From Kribbella pratensis (lineage in GTDB: Bacteria > Actinomycetota > Actinomycetes > Propionibacteriales > Kribbellaceae), in assembly GCF_004365355.1 (NCBI RefSeq), contig NZ_SODP01000001.1:2363473-2427472 (forward strand): a stretch of 64,000 nt of DNA, read 5' to 3'. A model generated the notes under the pieces. The model saw only the letters and a list, made by a program, of their open reading frames with translations. It was not told the origin of the DNA and did not search any database. Position numbers and translations under genes: made by a program. Below, one piece after another: positions 33,629 through 42,015 of this stretch (its first letter is position 1; each line of letters begins with the position of its first letter).

Positions 33629-35829
33629 CCGAGCGGTCCGTGAGCGCGATCACCACCTGCGACCAGTGGGTGCGGGGCCGGCACGACGCGACGGCCGTGG
33701 AGCGCGTGGACGGTGCCGGTGTGGCGCTGACGCTGACGTGGCAGGACGCCACACCGCAGCCGTGGGATCCGGGTACGACGTGTGCGGTGCGCGGGTCGGC
33801 GGTGGATCGGTTGTGCCGGGTCTATCGACTCGATCGCCGCAGCGTGGCGCGGCTGACGATCGGTGATGCCGGAGGCGGTCTGGACTACGCGCGGTTGCCG
33901 GCCGAGGTCGAGATCGTTGGAGCGCCCGACGATCCGCCGACCGGTGCGGACTTCGTGCCGCGGCCCGAGCCGGCGCTGCTCGACGGCGCGGGGATCGCGA
34001 TCGACGAGGACGACCGGTTGTTCCTCGCCGATCGGGGGCGCCGGGAGCTCGTCGTACTCGACCTGTGGAGCCGGCGGTTGCTGCGGCGCATCCCGATCGC
34101 CTCGGCTGCCGCACCGCAACGCCACCCGATCGGCTTGGCCGCCCGCGGTCGTGACGTGGTCTGTGTCGTTGCGGAGCCGGCGGGTCTGCTGTCGCTGAGC
34201 GCACATCGTGGGCCGCGAGCGCTTCCGCTGCCGGCCACGTTGCAGGCCACGCCGGCTCGGGCCACGATCACGGCGTCGGGCGACGCGATCACCTTGTGGC
34301 ACGACTCTTCCGGCCATTCGTGGCTGGTCGGTGGTCGGCGTACGCCGCTGCCGGTCGACGGTGCCTGCGAGCTCGTCAGCCTCGGCGACACCGTCGTACT
34401 CGCACCTGCTGCGGCGGCCTCGGACGGCAAGGCAAGTCTGCATCGTGTCGACGTGAGCGAGAGCGGATGGATCCGGTCGCAACCGCTCGACGCCTTCGGG
34501 TACGACGGGCGTGGGATCGTCGCGGTCGCGGGTGATCGGATCGGCTATTGGACCGCGCACGGGCTGCGGCTCGCCGTACCCGGAAAGGTGACGTACGCGC
34601 GGAGCGGCGGGTGGCTGAGCTACCGGTTCGACAGTGGTCAGCCGGGTAATCGGTGGGGCCGGATCTTCCTGGACGCGTGCGTACCAGAGGGGACGAGTCT
34701 CCGGGTCGCGACGTTGAGCAGCGACGACGACTACGAGACCGCGCTGAGTGAGGTGCTCCCGGATCCTGCCGACTGCCTCCCCGTTGCGGCGACCAACGAA
34801 CAGCCGTTGCCTCCGGCCACGATCACGCCGGGTACGCCGGTACCGCTGCATCAGCGATCCGACGAGCCGTCTCCGTGGTGGCGGTTGCCGGCCGGGTCGA
34901 CGTACGCCGTGCATGAGGCGCCGGTGGTGGCTGCCCCGGGGCGGTACTTGTGGGTGGCGCTGGCGCTGGCCGGCAACACCCGAAGCACGCCGTCGGTACG
35001 GGCGGTGCGGATCGAGCGGCAGTCGCACACGCTCGCGCGTCGTCTGCCGGCCGTGTTGATCGGGGACGCTGCGCAGGCCGAGTTCCTGGAACGGTTCCTC
35101 GGCTTGTTCGACGGGTTCCTGTACGACCTGCAGGCACGCTCGGACCGGCGGGACCTCTTGGTCGACCCTGCGTCCACACCGGTGGAGGCGTTGCCGTGGC
35201 TGGCGTCGTTCGTCGGCTTGCTGCTCGACGATCGCTGGGCCGAGGCGGCGCGACGGCAGTTGATCGCCGAAGTGGTCACTTTGTACCGGCGGCGCGGGAC
35301 GCTCGGGTCGTTGCAGCGCTACCTGGAGATCTATCTCGCCGGTGATCTGGCCGCCGACCGGAGCCGCCCCGGCCTGTCGCCGGTCCTGATCGAGCACTAC
35401 CGGCTGCGTGGACTCGGCCCGGATCTCGGCGCCGACCCGGTCGGCAGCGGCCGGTCCGTCCTCGGCGCCGGACTGCGGGTCGGCACTCCGTCGGACGCGG
35501 CGCGGACCAGTGCGCCGGATTCCAGTGCGCATCGCTTCACGGTGGTGATCCCGCGGCCGCTCGACGCCGAGCAACAGGCCGCCGTCCGGCAGGTGCTCGA
35601 CACGGAGCGGCCCGCGCACACGGCGTACGACCTGTGCACGGTCGACGCGGGCATGCGGCTCGGGCGCGGCCTGCACCTCGCGCTGACCAGTGTGATCGGG
35701 CCGACGGGTGGGCTGCGTCCGGCCTACGTCGGCGCGGGCGCGACCGACCGTGACCTGATCCTCGGCGGACCGACGACCGGACTGGCGGTCGAGGGATCCC
35801 GGCTCGACCGCGGCGCGCGGGTCGGTTAG
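33625..35829 (+). CDS. eCIS tail protein I-like / Pvc12 with propeller-like N-terminal half
   Basis: I start at ATG 33625, which overlaps the preceding TGA; GTG 33619 is an alternative. The 734-aa product has a beta-rich N-terminal half with NHL/propeller-like blades (GIAIDEDDRLFLADRGRRELVVLDL, IGLAARGRDVVCVV). It then has the phage tail protein I-type core near residues 470-570 (FLERFLGLFDGFLYDLQARS, LVDPASTPVEALPWLASFVGLLLDD, AEVVTLYRRRGTLGSLQRYL). That core is the wedge-connecting domain of gpI/Pvc12-like proteins. The propeller may present a binding surface at the baseplate rim. It sits directly behind the J gene as in other eCIS loci. Confidence 0.88.
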   Translation: MTERSVSAITTCDQWVRGRHDATAVERVDGAGVALTLTWQDATPQPWDPGTTCAVRGSAVDRLCRVYRLDRRSVARLTIGDAGGGLDYARLPAEVEIVGAPDDPPTGADFVPRPEPALLDGAGIAIDEDDRLFLADRGRRELVVLDLWSRRLLRRIPIASAAAPQRHPIGLAARGRDVVCVVAEPAGLLSLSAHRGPRALPLPATLQATPARATITASGDAITLWHDSSGHSWLVGGRRTPLPVDGACELVSLGDTVVLAPAAAASDGKASLHRVDVSESGWIRSQPLDAFGYDGRGIVAVAGDRIGYWTAHGLRLAVPGKVTYARSGGWLSYRFDSGQPGNRWGRIFLDACVPEGTSLRVATLSSDDDYETALSEVLPDPADCLPVAATNEQPLPPATITPGTPVPLHQRSDEPSPWWRLPAGSTYAVHEAPVVAAPGRYLWVALALAGNTRSTPSVRAVRIERQSHTLARRLPAVLIGDAAQAEFLERFLGLFDGFLYDLQARSDRRDLLVDPASTPVEALPWLASFVGLLLDDRWAEAARRQLIAEVVTLYRRRGTLGSLQRYLEIYLAGDLAADRSRPGLSPVLIEHYRLRGLGPDLGADPVGSGRSVLGAGLRVGTPSDAARTSAPDSSAHRFTVVIPRPLDAEQQAAVRQVLDTERPAHTAYDLCTVDAGMRLGRGLHLALTSVIGPTGGLRPAYVGAGATDRDLILGGPTTGLAVEGSRLDRGARVG

Positions 35830-35837
35830 GGGCCACG

Positions 35838-37391
35838 ATGCAAACCGCCGACATCGACGCGGTCCGCCTGCACTACCAGGTGGACACACCCAGCACGGCC
35901 CGCCGTCTCGACGGCATACTGCGCATGGAACTCACCACTCCGCAAGGCCTCCTGTACGCCGAAATCGACCAGCTCATGCGCCTGTACGGGCCGGCCGAAC
36001 ACATCTGCCTGCGCCGCCTCACCATCCGCCTGCGCTACTCCCTCACCCAGGCAACCGCCGCAGCCACGATCCGCGACGCCTGCGCAGCCGCAATCCGGGC
36101 AGCTGTCCGCGACGTCCCGGTACCGGAGGAACGACGAGGTGTTGTCGTCAGCACCGACGGCCAACTGGTCATCTACCGCCACCACGTCGACGCCGTCTCA
36201 GACCTCGTCCGCAGCCTCTCCGGCTCTGGGCCGCCGAACAGACAGCACCTGCCCGGCGCGAGCACCGCCTTCAACCCGGCCGCGCCGATCACCAGGACTG
36301 ATCCCGCGGCGGCTGCCCTCGAGCGAGCGTGGGCGTGGGAGCAGTGCGGTCTGTACTCCGGCCCGCTCCCCCGATCAACAGCCGCACGGGCGGAGACCAT
36401 CACCCGCGCATTGACCGCGGCGCCACAGCTGATCCCGGCAGTCCTGGCCCAGGTCAACGAACTGTTGCCCCTGGCATCGATGCAGTGGACGGCAATCGCC
36501 CACGCCTGGGCCGCCGCGATCCACCTGCCACCTCCCGCGTCACCAACGGAGTCGACCGCCGCCTCGGTGATCGAGGCTGCCCTGGCATCCCCGGTAGGCC
36601 GAGTCCTCCGGGCACAACAGAATGTCGCCGCGGGCCTGCCTGTCCAGGTCCGCAGGGAACTGGCGAGCCTGGCTATCGCGTCCGCGGCCCCGCACCACAG
36701 CCGCGGCGCCGCTGTCGATCGGGTTGCCGAGGCCATCGCGACGGTGTCACCGATCTCCGCGCAGGCTTTCGCCCAGCACCACGCGTCGAAGCCACCCAGC
36801 ACTCTCCCACCGAGGCCCGCGCCTCTCACTCCGAAGCCCGAACCTCTGTCCGACGCCGATCGCCCGATCCTGCCGGTGAACGGTCGGCCGACCCTCGACG
36901 CGGACGAGCAGCCGATTCCGGCCGTCGACGATCGCCAGCTCCTCGCCACCGACTTCGGCGCCCTGCTGTTCCTGGCCCGAGCGGTTGACCCCGTGGTTAC
37001 CGAAATCGACCTACCGGCGGTCGCCGCTGACCTACCCGAGGTGCTGGCGCGGTTGTGCGGGCGTCTCGCCGGCGTACCGCCGACTGATCCAGCGGTCATC
37101 GGGCTCACCGGACTCGACCCGACGGCTGACCGATCTCCCGCCGACGCCGTGGTCGATGAACTTGCGGAGGCCCGGATTCGCGGATGGATTCGAAATCGGC
37201 TCGGGGCACAGGACGACGACGATCTCGGTTGGATCTGGCGGCGGCGGGCATACGTCGAGATCGCAGCGGCACGGGTCGAGGCCGTGTTCTCGCTGGATGA
37301 TGTGGATCTGACGATTCGTCGCGGCCTGCTCGACATCGATCCGGGCTGGCTGTGGTGGCGGGGTGCGGCGATGAGGTTCCGCTATGTCTGA
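35838..37391 (+). CDS. eCIS tape-measure-like protein (CIS_TMP/Pvc14-type)
   Basis: The 517-aa product resembles the contractile injection system tape measure family in its N-terminal 130 residues (VRLHYQVDTPSTARRL, then CLRRLTIRLRYSL, then VYRHHVDAVSDLVRSL-like sequence) and in C-terminal ends of the type YVEIAAARVEAVFSLDDVDLTIRRGLLDIDPGWL. The tape measure sets tube length and fills the lumen during assembly. Compared with phage tape measures it is short and Pro/Ala-rich in the middle. It shares 8 nt (ATGTCTGA) with the ATPase gene, so the two are co-translated. Confidence 0.7.
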   Translation: MQTADIDAVRLHYQVDTPSTARRLDGILRMELTTPQGLLYAEIDQLMRLYGPAEHICLRRLTIRLRYSLTQATAAATIRDACAAAIRAAVRDVPVPEERRGVVVSTDGQLVIYRHHVDAVSDLVRSLSGSGPPNRQHLPGASTAFNPAAPITRTDPAAAALERAWAWEQCGLYSGPLPRSTAARAETITRALTAAPQLIPAVLAQVNELLPLASMQWTAIAHAWAAAIHLPPPASPTESTAASVIEAALASPVGRVLRAQQNVAAGLPVQVRRELASLAIASAAPHHSRGAAVDRVAEAIATVSPISAQAFAQHHASKPPSTLPPRPAPLTPKPEPLSDADRPILPVNGRPTLDADEQPIPAVDDRQLLATDFGALLFLARAVDPVVTEIDLPAVAADLPEVLARLCGRLAGVPPTDPAVIGLTGLDPTADRSPADAVVDELAEARIRGWIRNRLGAQDDDDLGWIWRRRAYVEIAAARVEAVFSLDDVDLTIRRGLLDIDPGWLWWRGAAMRFRYV

Positions 37392-39282
37392 CCATCTGAC
37401 CGGCAGAGCGGGCCTGCTGACCGCGCGGATCGCCGACCGTTGCTCGGACGATGACCTACGCAACGACCTCACCGGGCTCTCGAAGGACCTCACCACCGAG
37501 AGCCTGCAGATTGACCACAACGACCGAATCGCCCGGGTTGTCGAGGCATTCGGGCTGACGCCGTTCGCAGTCGACCTGCTGATCATGGTCGGCCTCCCCG
37601 ACGAACACGGACTCCTGACCCGCTGGGCGCGCCTCACCCATCCCGCACGCCTTCCGTTCGTCACACCGGCCGCCATCGCGGACGCGCTCGGTCTCGACGC
37701 AGCCGGCCGGCGGCATCTACGCGCCGAGGTCGACGGCGGTGCGCTCCGTCGTACCGGCCTGATCGCCGGCGACCCCGCCGAACCGTTGCCGACCCGCGGA
37801 CTGTCGCTGCCGCCCGGGCTGTGGAGTGCCCTCAGGGGAGTCGACACCTGGCCCGCACCCGTGGACGCCGACCTACGCACCGACACCAGTTCGACGGTCC
37901 TCAAAGGTCTCACCGATGTGCTGACCGCGCGCGGACCGGTCCTCGTTGCGGTGACAGGCTCCGAGGATCGGCCACCCCAGGAGCGGGCTGCGCTTGTTCG
38001 CCACCTGGTCGAGCAGGCCGGACGGTGCGTCGTGCCGATCGACGTGAGCGACCGACCGCTGGAGCGGCGAGACGCCCAGACGTGGTCTCTGCACGCCCTC
38101 GTACACGACGCGATCCCCTTGGTGTACGGCGGAACCGGCGACGCACCGCTCCCGCAGCATCCGGGCCCTGTCGTCGTCTGCCCGGCGGCAGGTGAGCGCG
38201 CGCCGCACGACGTACGCCCACTGGTCACCACCCGGCTCGAGTCCCCCGGCCTGGCCGAGTCGGTCGCGCTCTGGGAGGCCCTCCTGCCCGGCTCGAACGG
38301 TACGGCGAAGAACCTGGCGGGACTCGTCCGTGTCGACGGACTCAGCGCCCGGCGCGCCGTCGCCGACGCCCACCTGGTAACACGGTCGCGGGTGCCGGAA
38401 CCGACGCACGTGCTGGCCGGCCTCCGCCAGCGGATCGACGCCGAGCTGCCGTACAGCGTCCGCCTCGAGAAGCCGACCGCCGGCTGGCAGGACCTCGTGC
38501 TCACCCCGCCCCAGGAATCTTTGCTCCAGGCAATCACTGCCCGCGTCGCCGGGCAGGCAACCGTGCTGCACGACTGGGGCCTCGGCGCAATTGTGCACGG
38601 CGGTGAAGGAGTACGGGCGCTGCTCACCGGCCCGCCCGGTACCGGCAAGTCGCTCGCCGCCCGCGTGATCGCGGCCGAGCTCGAACTGGACCTGATGGTG
38701 GTCGACCTCGGCGCGCTCATGAGCAAGTGGCTCGGGGAGACCGAGAAGAATCTCGGCGCGGTGTTCGACGCCGCCCGGCAGGCCCGCGCGGTGCTGTTCT
38801 TCGACGAGGCCGACGCCGTGTTCGGACGGCGGACCGAGATCTCGGACGCGCAGTCGCGATGGGCCAACCTGCAGACGGCGTACGTGCTGGCCCGGATGGA
38901 CCGGTTCGACGGACTGGTGCTGCTGGCAACCAATCTCCGGACCGCGATCGACGACGCGTTCGTCCGCCGCCTGGACGTGATCGTGGAGTTCGACGAGCCG
39001 GACCGCGAGCAACGCCTGCAGCTGTGGCAACGCCACCTGCCGGCCACCGCCCCGCTCGCCGGCGACCTCGACCTGCCGGCCCTCGCGGCGCTGTACGACG
39101 TCACCGGCGCGCTGATCCGCAACGCCGTACTCGCCGCCGCCTTCGCGGCCGCGGCGCACCGGCGACCGATCGACCAGGCCGTTCTGGTGCAGGCCGTCCG
39201 GCACGAGTACGAGAAGGCCGGCCGATCGTTCCCCGGCACCCCCCGGCGGGCCGCCGGAACCCGACCGCAGATGCGAGGCTGA
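37384..39282 (+). CDS. AAA+ ATPase of the eCIS (Pvc15-like)
   Basis: The 632-aa product has an N-terminal regulatory half, including a helical winged-helix-like region, and a C-terminal AAA+ module. The module has Walker A GPPGTGKS at residues 416-423, the pore-loop region MSKWLGETEKNL, Walker B VLFFDEAD at 470-477, sensor LLLATNL and an arginine-finger region (DDAFVRRLDVIVEFDEPD). Every eCIS locus carries one such ATPase (Pvc15/Afp15), thought to help assembly or cargo loading. Its ATG overlaps the tape-measure gene. Confidence 0.93.
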   Translation: MSDHLTGRAGLLTARIADRCSDDDLRNDLTGLSKDLTTESLQIDHNDRIARVVEAFGLTPFAVDLLIMVGLPDEHGLLTRWARLTHPARLPFVTPAAIADALGLDAAGRRHLRAEVDGGALRRTGLIAGDPAEPLPTRGLSLPPGLWSALRGVDTWPAPVDADLRTDTSSTVLKGLTDVLTARGPVLVAVTGSEDRPPQERAALVRHLVEQAGRCVVPIDVSDRPLERRDAQTWSLHALVHDAIPLVYGGTGDAPLPQHPGPVVVCPAAGERAPHDVRPLVTTRLESPGLAESVALWEALLPGSNGTAKNLAGLVRVDGLSARRAVADAHLVTRSRVPEPTHVLAGLRQRIDAELPYSVRLEKPTAGWQDLVLTPPQESLLQAITARVAGQATVLHDWGLGAIVHGGEGVRALLTGPPGTGKSLAARVIAAELELDLMVVDLGALMSKWLGETEKNLGAVFDAARQARAVLFFDEADAVFGRRTEISDAQSRWANLQTAYVLARMDRFDGLVLLATNLRTAIDDAFVRRLDVIVEFDEPDREQRLQLWQRHLPATAPLAGDLDLPALAALYDVTGALIRNAVLAAAFAAAAHRRPIDQAVLVQAVRHEYEKAGRSFPGTPRRAAGTRPQMRG

Positions 39283-39283
39283 G

Positions 39284-40720
39284 ATGGCACAGGACCTGAA
39301 GACCCGAGCGGAACACCAGCTCACCCTGAACCAAGCGGCCGCCGCCCAGTCCGCCGCCGCTCTGGTCGCCGCCCGCGCCGACCTGGACCTCCGGGTGGCC
39401 GATCCGGCGGCGCTCACGCCCGACCAGTGGGCAACGTCCGTCGGCGCACACCAGCACGTCGAACTGGCCCGCGCGGCACTCGCCGCCGAGCTCGCCGCCC
39501 AGCAGTCGATCCGTACGGCGCTGGCCGGCGTCAACAGCCCGGCCGACACGCTGACGTACCAGACCGAACTCCGGAAGTCACTGTTGCGCCAGGCAACCAT
39601 CCGGGTCCAGCTCCGCGCCGGCCGGGAACGCGAACTGACCGATACCGCCGTCGTCAGCGCGCTCGGCCAGGTGGCGGACGACGCCGGTGCCCGCGTCGCC
39701 GCGTCCATCCAGGCGGTCGCCCAGGGGACGGCGGACCAGGCAGCCGTCCGTGCCGCCCGGGACGCCGTACTGGTCGCACCTCTCGACACGATCGTCGCGG
39801 ATGCGACCGCCCTTCGGTCGAGTACGACGTTCACCGCGGCCCGCGACCGCCTCGCGGCACTGATCCCGGACGCCCTCCTCACCCGCGCCCGCCAGCGGTA
39901 CGCCGAAGCGACATCGCTCGCCTCCGAAGCAGCCGACTTCCTTGCCATCGCCCAGGCCGCGGAGGACAAGGTACTCGGCGAGCTCACCCCGATCAGCGCG
40001 GTCAAGGCCGCCGAGACAGACTTCCGCATCGCCCTGGGCGCCCTCTCCGGGTACGTCGCCTCGTCCGCCGCCGAACTGGCCGGAGCCAGGACCCGCCTCG
40101 AGGCAGTCGCCGCCATCCCCGACCTCACGCCGGCGCAGGTCGCCGCGCTGGACCCGGCCGGCCGCGCCGACGCGATCGCGGCAGCCGACGCCGAGCAGGA
40201 GCTCGCGGACGCGGTGGCCGAGATCGCGATCCTGCAACAGGCACTCGACGACGCCGTACTCGCGGCCCGGATCGACGATCCCGATTCCGATCCCGCGAGC
40301 AACGCCGATGTGATCACGGCGCAGGACGCGCTGGACGCTCCCGCCCCGCATCAGGCGCTGACCGATGCGCGCACGGCGTACGACCAGCCGGCCCGGGATG
40401 CGCTGGACGCGTGGGAGGTCGAGGTACCGGACGAGTTGTGGGACGCGTTCACGCAGTTCGAGGCCGCGAGCGACGTACTCGACCGGCTGGCCGCACAGGC
40501 CGCCCGGGACGCGCTGCTCACCACCTTGGACACCGCGCAGGACGCCTATGCGAACGCGCTCGACGACGCCGACGTACAGCTGCGCCGGCTCCAGGTCGCA
40601 GCCGCCGAGACCGGTGACCGGAGTGCCCGGGCGCGGGCGCTCGGCGAGCTCTCCGTTGACCTCACCAACCAGTACGCCCGCGGTGACGGGCCTTCCGGCC
40701 GAACGGCCGACCAGCTCTGA
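39284..40720 (+). CDS. Alanine-rich helical protein in eCIS unit D
   Basis: The 478-aa product starts one base after the ATPase stop. It is almost all helix, with very high Ala content and regular heptads (NQAAAAQSAAALVAARADLDL, ELARAALAAELAAQQSIRTAL, DAVAEIAILQQALDDAVLAARI), so long coiled coils are likely. No signal peptide, membrane span or enzymatic motif is seen. Position after the ATPase suggests a structural accessory such as a fibre stalk or a second length ruler; this is inference. Codon use is like its neighbours. Confidence 0.55.
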   Translation: MAQDLKTRAEHQLTLNQAAAAQSAAALVAARADLDLRVADPAALTPDQWATSVGAHQHVELARAALAAELAAQQSIRTALAGVNSPADTLTYQTELRKSLLRQATIRVQLRAGRERELTDTAVVSALGQVADDAGARVAASIQAVAQGTADQAAVRAARDAVLVAPLDTIVADATALRSSTTFTAARDRLAALIPDALLTRARQRYAEATSLASEAADFLAIAQAAEDKVLGELTPISAVKAAETDFRIALGALSGYVASSAAELAGARTRLEAVAAIPDLTPAQVAALDPAGRADAIAAADAEQELADAVAEIAILQQALDDAVLAARIDDPDSDPASNADVITAQDALDAPAPHQALTDARTAYDQPARDALDAWEVEVPDELWDAFTQFEAASDVLDRLAAQAARDALLTTLDTAQDAYANALDDADVQLRRLQVAAAETGDRSARARALGELSVDLTNQYARGDGPSGRTADQL

Positions 40721-40748
40721 CACCCGCCAAGCCGCCGAGGAGTGCATC

Positions 40749-41999
40749 GTGGCCAGTCCCGATCTGATCCTGACAACGTCCACGTGTGACGACGTGACGT
40801 TGCCGATCAACCCGTTCGTCTCCAACCGCTACCACTTCGGCATGCTCCTCGGAGTCGCCGACCTGGACACAGATCAGGGCTACCACCGTGGCAAGGCATG
40901 GCTGCACACCGCCTGGTTGCATGGCGACGGCACGGTCTGGGGCCTCCAGGCCGAACTGCGAACGGGCACCAACGAACTCGCCGTACTGCCCGGCCTGGCC
41001 ATCGATGAGCGCGGCCGCGAGCTGTACGTCGCCGACACCCTCTGCGTCGACCTCGGTCTCTGGTACGACGCCAACCGGCCCGAGGACCTGGTGGTCACCG
41101 ACGACGGCAACGGCGGCGTGATCTTCGAGCTGCAGCTGACGCTCTGCGCGCAGCGCTGTCTCGACCGGCCGGTCCCCGCGATCGCCGAGAGCTGCGAGGG
41201 CGCATCCGGCGACACGGCGTACTCGCGGGCCGTCGAGCAGGGTCTTCCGGTACTGCGAAAGCGTCCGGACCCGACCACGAGACCGTTCTACCCGCGGGTG
41301 CACCAACTGCTCGGTCTCGCCGAGGCGACCGATCCACTCGTCACCCAGGCACTGGCCGACATCGCCGCCGCCGACCCCGCCGATCGGCTCGCCACGTCGC
41401 AGCAGAAGCTCGCAGCGATGCTGGCCGCCGACGCGATCGATCGCCGGCCGGCCGCGGGTCCCGGCGACTGGTTCCCGGAGCCCGAGCCCGGGTGCGTCGT
41501 ACTCGCGGATCTCAAGGTGCACCTCGCGCCGGAAGGGACCGGCTGGCGCGTGGTCGAGGACGGCGCCGATCCAACCGTTGTCGACAATTTGGTACGACGC
41601 GCCGTCGCGCCCACCGGCCTGCTCCAGGACCTGCTCGTGCCGCCGTCCGGTGAGGCCGCCCGCGTCTCGGGGCGACTGGCTGAACCGGGTCTGCAGTTGG
41701 AGGACTCCCGGCTGTCCGGCAAGACGTTGACCCTGGAGTTCAGCGGGGCGGTCAAACCGGCGACCGTACGGCCCGCTGCCTTCACTGTCACCGCACTCCG
41801 GCCAAGCGGCTGGGAGGACGTCGAGGTCACCGGAGTGCAGGCATCCGGCAGCACGGTCCAGGTAGAGCTCGGTGCCACGGTCCGGGTCCGGCCGATTCGC
41901 GTGATCGTCGAAGGTGCCGGTGCACGCCCGGTGCTCGGCGCGGACGACCAGCTACTGAACGGCGGCCATGACGCCGCACTGATGATCAACGGCGCCTGA
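40749..41999 (+). CDS. eCIS-associated protein with shared N-terminal domain, 416 aa
   Basis: The start is GTG 40749 with GAGGAG 6 nt upstream; an open frame before it is a shadow. The N-terminal 100 residues (NRYHFGMLLGVADLDTDQGYHRGKAWLHTAWLHGDGTVWGLQAEL, then LAVLPGLAIDERGRELYV) resemble the first 110 residues of the next gene product. I read it as a conserved eCIS domain of the form F.G..L...DF...Q.Y......L....HG.G.V.GL.V ... PGLAID..GRE. A Cys-containing middle (CAQRCLDRP, ESCEG) and a C-terminal immunoglobulin-like sandwich (GKTLTLEFSGAVKPATVRPAAFTVTAL) follow. It may be part of a fibre or exterior decoration. Role unknown. Confidence 0.55.
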   Translation: MASPDLILTTSTCDDVTLPINPFVSNRYHFGMLLGVADLDTDQGYHRGKAWLHTAWLHGDGTVWGLQAELRTGTNELAVLPGLAIDERGRELYVADTLCVDLGLWYDANRPEDLVVTDDGNGGVIFELQLTLCAQRCLDRPVPAIAESCEGASGDTAYSRAVEQGLPVLRKRPDPTTRPFYPRVHQLLGLAEATDPLVTQALADIAAADPADRLATSQQKLAAMLAADAIDRRPAAGPGDWFPEPEPGCVVLADLKVHLAPEGTGWRVVEDGADPTVVDNLVRRAVAPTGLLQDLLVPPSGEAARVSGRLAEPGLQLEDSRLSGKTLTLEFSGAVKPATVRPAAFTVTALRPSGWEDVEVTGVQASGSTVQVELGATVRVRPIRVIVEGAGARPVLGADDQLLNGGHDAALMINGA

Positions 42000-42015
42000 C
42001 CGGGAGGGAACCAGC

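Noticed and set aside
33190..35889. 899-codon minus-strand open frame opposite the tail protein I gene
   Set aside because: Arg-rich antisense shadow; the plus strand has clear J/I family sequence.
37032..40317. Minus-strand open frames of 752 and 814 codons opposite the AAA+ ATPase and helical genes
   Set aside because: Ser/Arg/Ala-biased antisense readings of GC-rich genes with no family motif.
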